Shown here piece after piece: positions 5,393 to 8,879 of a stretch of DNA of 8,879 nucleotides. Position 1 is the stretch's first letter; every line of letters starts with the position of its first letter. The notes under the pieces are model-generated. The model searched no databases and was not told the origin of the DNA. It saw only the letters and a list, made by a program, of their open reading frames with translations. Source of the stretch: an uncultured Methanomassiliicoccales archaeon (GTDB lineage: Archaea > Thermoplasmatota > Thermoplasmata > SG8-5); contig CALKWP010000110.1 of NCBI GenBank assembly GCA_938004075.1, positions 1-8,879 on the forward strand. The letters run 5' to 3'. Made by a program: the position numbers and the translations under genes.

Positions 5393-5893
5393 ATGAGGAC
5401 ACAAATGAAAGCCGTGGGCGCCAGAGGCAGCATTCCGAACCTGGACGGGTTCCTTGCCAGCGTGTCCGCCCTGGAGAAACGGCACAAGGCCACAATCCAG
5501 CTTCTGAGAGCCGACCGGGTGTTCGGTATCGAACATCTGGCATCCGCAGTAGAGAAGGCAGAGAGGTCTTTCTCTGCTGGAACCGCCATGGCCAAGACGC
5601 TGGGCATGGAGATCCTTCTCTACGCGGCTGCAGAAAGGCAGACCAGCCTGGCCCTGAAAAAGATGGGCATGCATGACAGCATCGAGGAGATGGCTCTGGT
5701 CCTCATAGGCGATATTGACGAGAAAGAGATTCTTGGCGAGCTTGGCCTTGAGCGGGATGATTCCGTTCTGGAGCATGACTGCAAGGATTTTTCCATATTC
5801 GGGATAACTGATATAGAGATAGAGACATTCGGCGTGCCATGCATACAGGAATTGGTGCTTGAAAAGGTGGCGCTGAGCGAGATTGAGAGGTGA
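5393..5893 (+). CDS. cgi121: KEOPS complex subunit Cgi121
   Basis: This 166-residue protein belongs to the Cgi121/TPRKB family, a subunit of the KEOPS complex that makes the universal t6A modification at position 37 of tRNAs reading ANN codons. Cgi121 binds the tRNA 3' end and contacts the Bud32 kinase. The hallmark region runs over 68-83 (KTLGMEILLYAAAERQ), and resembles the equivalent stretch of the Methanocaldococcus protein. The C-terminal residues VLEKVALSEIER are also family-typical. Two starts are possible: ATG 5393, nearly leaderless from the TATA-like box, or ATG 5405 (MKAVGARG), which has GAGGA five bases upstream and matches the family N-terminus better. The gene overlaps nothing but is followed one base after its stop by yjbQ, so the two are co-transcribed. 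Confidence 0.9.
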   Translation: MRTQMKAVGARGSIPNLDGFLASVSALEKRHKATIQLLRADRVFGIEHLASAVEKAERSFSAGTAMAKTLGMEILLYAAAERQTSLALKKMGMHDSIEEMALVLIGDIDEKEILGELGLERDDSVLEHDCKDFSIFGITDIEIETFGVPCIQELVLEKVALSEIER

Positions 5894-5894
5894 G

Positions 5895-6317
5895 ATGATG
5901 GCAGTATTGGGCGGCGAGATTGAGATAAACACAACAGAAGAGAACCAGATAATCAATATTACACTGGATGTAGAGGAGATACTCCTGAAATCCGGGCTGA
6001 AGGACGGGCTTGTATGCATATTCGTCGGCGGCTCCACTGGCGCAATTACAACAATGGAATTCGAGCCAGGCCTTATTGAGGATGTTCCGGCGGCTCTGGA
6101 GAGACTAGCTCCCAAGGCCGGGGAGTACCGGCATCACATAAGATGGAACGACGGGAACGGGCATTCCCATGTCAAGGCCGCATTGATGGGCCCGGGAATC
6201 ACAATACCATTCAGGAACTGCCAGCCGGTGCTCGGCACATGGCAGCAGATTGTCTTCATCGAGCTTGATGTGAAGCCCAGGAACAGAAAGATTATTGTGC
6301 AGATGATCGGCGAATAA
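5895..6317 (+). CDS. yjbQ: YjbQ/UPF0047 family protein
   Basis: This 140-residue protein shows the full set of UPF0047 signatures: GSTGAITTMEFEPGL at 46-60, WNDGNGHSH at 84-92 with His90 and His92 as likely metal or substrate ligands, and GTWQQI at 114-119. The family forms small trimeric proteins. The E. coli member has been linked to thiamin phosphate synthase activity, but the physiological role is not settled, and I make no firm claim for it here. ATG occurs at both 5895 and 5898, with GGTGAG directly upstream; spacing slightly favours 5898. It is the second gene after cgi121, and its TAA abuts the stop of the convergent lysine dehydrogenase-like gene with no bases between. Confidence 0.9.
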   Translation: MMAVLGGEIEINTTEENQIINITLDVEEILLKSGLKDGLVCIFVGGSTGAITTMEFEPGLIEDVPAALERLAPKAGEYRHHIRWNDGNGHSHVKAALMGPGITIPFRNCQPVLGTWQQIVFIELDVKPRNRKIIVQMIGE

Positions 6318-7442
6318 TCAATAACTGCGAGTGACTATATCGCGCTTGGCCATTTCCTGGATCAACGCGTCACCGGGCACGCACATCTCTGGCGTCATAA
6401 CGCCGCGCTCCTTTATGCGGCCATCCACAATCATCTGGGAGATAATGCTGGTCGGATATGCGGTCGTTCGCATCATGGCCGTGATGTTGTTCTTGCGGTC
6501 ATACATATCTATGATGTCCAGGTTTCTTGTGGCCTTCTTCCCGCCAACCGTGCCGGTTGTGGTCACCCTAACCAATACCAGGTCCTCGTCACTGCCCATG
6601 AGGTTCTTGGCCATCTGGGTTTCGAGTACCTTCCTAGGGGTGATGCCAGGAGCGAGTTCATTCTCATCAGCAAGCCCCAGCTTCAGAATTGAGCGGATTA
6701 TCACGGCATGCCCAGGGTACCGTATTGTCTTGTAATCCAGCTTGTTTATCTTGCCCTGGAAAATCTCTGGCAGCCAGGCTGCGCCGCCGGACGTGGTGAA
6801 AGCTTCCAGCTTTCCGATGCCCTCGAATTCAAGATCTTCAACTTCATCCATGGGGTCTACCAGTGTTATCTGGCCGTCCCTGAGGACTTTGCATTTCTCC
6901 TTGTACTCATTGATTAGCCCGCCGACTGAGAAGACAAGCTGGTAATTGAGAGGCGGAACAGGATGCTGGGGCAATCCGCCGACGCGCATTGTGAGCTCGT
7001 CAACGGAATCGAATTGCCTGGCAAGATGGGCGCCCAGGATGCCGGCCATGCCAGGCGCGAGCCCGCAATCAGGCACACAGAGCACACCCGCTTTCTTCGC
7101 ATCAGCATCAAGGGCCAGTTGCGCAGAGACAACGTCATCATTCCCGCCCAGGTCGCAGAAATGGGCGCCGCCAGCTATGGAGCGTTTCATGAAACCGAGA
7201 TTGAAACCGTATGGAAGTGCGACAATCACGGCATCGGATTCTTTTATCATGCCGTCTATTGATGAATTTTTGGCATCCAGGCATTGAACATCTATGCCAA
7301 GCCAGTCCCTCAGGGAATCGCATGCCGCTTTATTGGCGTCAATGACAGAGATGGAATCCCTGCCATGACTCTGCACAATATCGAATGCCACAGCCCGGCC
7401 CATCATGCCGGCACCCATGACCAGGAATCTGGGCTTGCTCAA
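6318..7442 (-). CDS. L-lysine 6-dehydrogenase-like protein (saccharopine dehydrogenase family)
   Basis: This 374-residue NAD(P)-dependent dehydrogenase has the nucleotide-binding loop GAGMMG at 10-15. Family blocks are CVPDCGLAPGM (122-132), TTSGG (216-220), YKTIRYPGH (237-245) and RTTAYP (325-330). Length and block order match bacterial L-lysine 6-dehydrogenase (for example from Geobacillus), which oxidises the lysine epsilon-amine to allysine with NAD. Other saccharopine dehydrogenase family reactions cannot be excluded. No fused lysine-ketoglutarate reductase domain is present. The start is TTG at 7442, with an upstream AGGTGA on the minus strand at a good distance, so TTG is well supported. 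It lies 22 bases after the rubrerythrin-like gene in the same orientation, indicating an operon. Confidence 0.85.
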   Translation of the reverse strand: MSKPRFLVMGAGMMGRAVAFDIVQSHGRDSISVIDANKAACDSLRDWLGIDVQCLDAKNSSIDGMIKESDAVIVALPYGFNLGFMKRSIAGGAHFCDLGGNDDVVSAQLALDADAKKAGVLCVPDCGLAPGMAGILGAHLARQFDSVDELTMRVGGLPQHPVPPLNYQLVFSVGGLINEYKEKCKVLRDGQITLVDPMDEVEDLEFEGIGKLEAFTTSGGAAWLPEIFQGKINKLDYKTIRYPGHAVIIRSILKLGLADENELAPGITPRKVLETQMAKNLMGSDEDLVLVRVTTTGTVGGKKATRNLDIIDMYDRKNNITAMMRTTAYPTSIISQMIVDGRIKERGVMTPEMCVPGDALIQEMAKRDIVTRSY

Positions 7443-7445
7443 GGT

Positions 7446-7451
7446 ATCACC
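7446..7451 (-). promoter_or_regulatory. Ribosome-binding site that fixes a TTG start
   Basis: AGGTGA on the minus strand lies three bases before the TTG at 7442. It matches the 16S rRNA tail complement and supports TTG as the start, since no ATG occurs in that part of the frame. Confidence 0.55.
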
Positions 7452-7464
7452 TGCGGTATGAAGA

Positions 7465-8001
7465 TTACTTCTCGATATCCAGTGACCTGAACAGGGACTC
7501 GGCGTATATCTTGCTGATCTTGGCGCCCGTGTCTTCCTTGAACTCGCTGTTGAAGAACTGGTAGTCCTGCTTCAATGCTGCGTAATGACCCATCTCGGTC
7601 TTGGCGAGGTACTTGAAGAGCTTGCGGTTCTCGGGATTGGCCTTGGCCAGGAACATGTAGATGTCATGGGCGTTGCGTTCGTTCTGCATTCCGGCCTCCA
7701 GGGCCTCCATGAAGCTGTCCATTGTCTTGACCTCGGCAACGCTCTCGAACGGGGGCAGGCCCTTCGGGATGACGTATTTCTCGTTTCCGAATTTGGTCTT
7801 GTGAAGGTTCAGCAGCGCCTGCTTGTGAAGCTTTTCATCGTTGGACAGAGCCAGGAACTTGGCCTTCACCAGATCATTGGGATCGAAAACCTTGGCAAGG
7901 GTCCAGTAATAAGTGCTGGCTACGTCCTCGGAGTGAATGGCGTATCCCAGAATTTCCTTCATGGTCAGTTTTTCCAATTTCTTCTTCATTGCTGCGTCCA
8001 T
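7465..8001 (-). CDS. Rubrerythrin-like ferritin-fold diiron protein
   Basis: The protein is a four-helix diiron protein of 178 residues from ATG 8001 (182 if the upstream ATG at 8013 is used). Counted from 8013, Glu29 lies in helix A and E60-x-x-H63 in helix B; Glu112 and E140-x-x-H143 repeat the pattern in the second half. This is the ligand set of rubrerythrin and ferritin-like proteins. There is no CxxC pair, so the C-terminal rubredoxin domain of classic rubrerythrin is missing, and electrons would have to come from a separate partner. A peroxide-detoxifying role is likely but not certain. I prefer 8001 because the TATA-like box is centred 26 bases before it, which would place 8013 upstream of transcription. 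The gene is followed by the lysine dehydrogenase-like gene. Confidence 0.8.
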   Translation of the reverse strand: MDAAMKKKLEKLTMKEILGYAIHSEDVASTYYWTLAKVFDPNDLVKAKFLALSNDEKLHKQALLNLHKTKFGNEKYVIPKGLPPFESVAEVKTMDSFMEALEAGMQNERNAHDIYMFLAKANPENRKLFKYLAKTEMGHYAALKQDYQFFNSEFKEDTGAKISKIYAESLFRSLDIEK

Positions 8002-8021
8002 GAATCGCGGCATGTTTCGAA

Positions 8022-8031
8022 AATATTTAAA
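8022..8031 (-). promoter_or_regulatory. TATA-like box of the rubrerythrin-like gene
   Basis: On the minus strand this reads TTTAAATATT, centred about 26 bases before ATG 8001. The position predicts a leaderless transcript starting at that ATG and makes ATG 8013 unlikely. Confidence 0.5.
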
Positions 8032-8048
8032 GATAGTCCTTGGAGAGG

Positions 8049-8053
8049 AAAAA
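8049..8053 (-). terminator. Short T-tract after hisS
   Basis: TTTTT on the minus strand lies about 23 bases after the hisS stop and before the next gene's TATA-like box. It is a plausible weak archaeal terminator, with no stem-loop visible. Confidence 0.3.
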
Positions 8054-8075
8054 CACAGGTAATAAAGGGCTGGCT

Positions 8076-8833
8076 CTAGGCATCAACCTTCATGAACGCC
8101 CTAAGGATGTCCGATATGGGCATCTGGGATTGGACTCCGGTTTTCATGTCCCTGATTGTGGCGGACTTGAGTGCCAACTCCTTCTCGCCGATTATTATTA
8201 CCTTGGCAGCGCCAACGGTGTCCGCGTACTTCATGGCCTTGGAGATACTCCGGCCCATGAGGTCCATGTCGGCGCTCAAGCCGGCACCACGGAACTCGCT
8301 CAGGATTCCGAGCGCCGTGGATTTTGCCCTGTCGCCAATGGGTAATATGTAAACCTCAAGCCCGCGGCATGGAACCTCCACACCGGAATTCTCAAGGGCC
8401 AGCATCACCCTGTCAAACCCGAACGCGTACCCGGTGGAATTGACCTCCTGGCCGCCGAACAGGTCGGCGAGCGTGTACGCGCCGCCGCCGCAAATCTGCT
8501 TCTCCGCGCCGAGGCTGGGCGCGTCTATCTCGAAGACCATGCCGGTGTAATAATCGAGACCGCGGGCGACGCCAAAATCGAGCTGGCAGTTTTCGAATCC
8601 GTAGGCCTTCAGGCGGTCAAGAAGGTCAGCCAGATAGCGGAAGCTGTCACTTGAGCCGGCTTGCTCTCTTGCCCTGCGATTTGCCTCTGAACCAGCAAGG
8701 CTCACAAGCTCGATCAATCTTGAAGTGGCCTCATCATTTGCTGAAGCATCTCCGAGCATCTGGCGAAGCGCCTCGAAATCCCGCTTGTCAATCATCCTTC
8801 GGGCTTCCTTTTCAGCGCTCTCTGTTATTTTCA
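8076..8833 (-). CDS. hisS: Histidyl-tRNA synthetase, C-terminal part, cut by adapter
   Basis: About 251 residues of a class II histidyl-tRNA synthetase are present, ending in TAG at 8076-8078. Counting from the first codon after the junction region, the histidine-binding RGLDYYT is at 91-97, CGGGAY at 115-120 and class II motif 3, STGYAFGFDRVMLAL, at 133-147. Residues from about 158 to the end form the C-terminal anticodon-binding domain. Full-length enzymes have about 420 residues, so the N-terminal part with motifs 1 and 2 is missing. The apparent TTG start codon at 8834 is an artefact: its first base is part of the Illumina adapter that begins at 8834. The gene itself shows no sign of being a pseudogene; it is simply truncated by the end of real sequence. 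Confidence 0.93.
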
Positions 8834-8879
8834 AGATCGGAAGAGCGTCGTGTAGGGAAAGAGTGTAGATCTCGGTGGT
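8834..8879. other. Untrimmed Illumina adapter at contig end
   Basis: The last 46 bases begin with AGATCGGAAGAGC and continue as GTCGTGTAGGGAAAG and so on, the reverse complement of the universal Illumina (P5-side) adapter from its first base. They are not biological. The exact boundary is uncertain by one base, because the genomic base before it is also A. Confidence 0.97.

Noticed and set aside
5135..6115. Minus-strand open frame of 326 codons across pgi, cgi121 and yjbQ
   Set aside because: It covers three well-identified genes and part of it translates the pgi gene in another frame; no family features of its own.
1..8833. CRISPR array, prophage or insertion sequence
   Set aside because: No regularly spaced identical repeats, integrase, transposase or phage structural genes were seen anywhere in the window.

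Overview
The window is 8,833 bases of archaeal chromosome followed by 46 bases of sequencing adapter. The archaeal assignment rests on gene content: a cupin-type glucose-6-phosphate isomerase, the KEOPS subunit Cgi121, an archaeal-type S-adenosylhomocysteine hydrolase with a short C-terminus, a tRNA with no encoded CCA, and TATA-like boxes about 25-30 bases before several starts. A euryarchaeon, perhaps a Thermoplasmatota member, is my best guess. No phage or transposase gene is visible.

Layout. Bases 1-957 (minus) hold a site-2 membrane protease cut by the left edge. It is divergent from a Ras-like small GTPase with an extra C-terminal domain (1053-1949, plus). Next comes a tight two-gene operon (2004-4162, plus): an adenosyl/inosyl-homocysteine hydrolase overlapping by four bases with a PfkB-family nucleoside kinase. 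Together they would split the by-product of methylation and rephosphorylate the released nucleoside. A gene-free stretch of about 500 bases follows (4163-4658). It contains two diverged tandem copies of a structured element, a candidate small RNA and a symmetrical T-tract terminator, and it abuts a minus-strand tRNA-Gln(TTG) at 4659-4730. A cupin phosphoglucose isomerase (minus) and Cgi121 (plus) diverge from one shared TATA-like box, and Cgi121 is followed directly by a YjbQ-family protein. The stop codon of yjbQ abuts the stop codon of a convergent lysine-6-dehydrogenase-like gene. That gene lies downstream of a rubrerythrin-like diiron protein in the same orientation. The right end is the C-terminal 60% of histidyl-tRNA synthetase.

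Most interesting: (i) the tandem element in 4346-4614, whose 8-bp helix is kept in both copies with two double base-pair changes, and whose second copy sits in a region where two identical 9-mers compete for one partner strand just before a T-tract; (ii) a His-x-Glu-x-Lys motif in the hydrolase where the adenosine-specific enzymes have His-x-Thr-x-Glu, which points to S-inosylhomocysteine as substrate; (iii) untrimmed Illumina adapter at 8834-8879, which makes the right end artificial.
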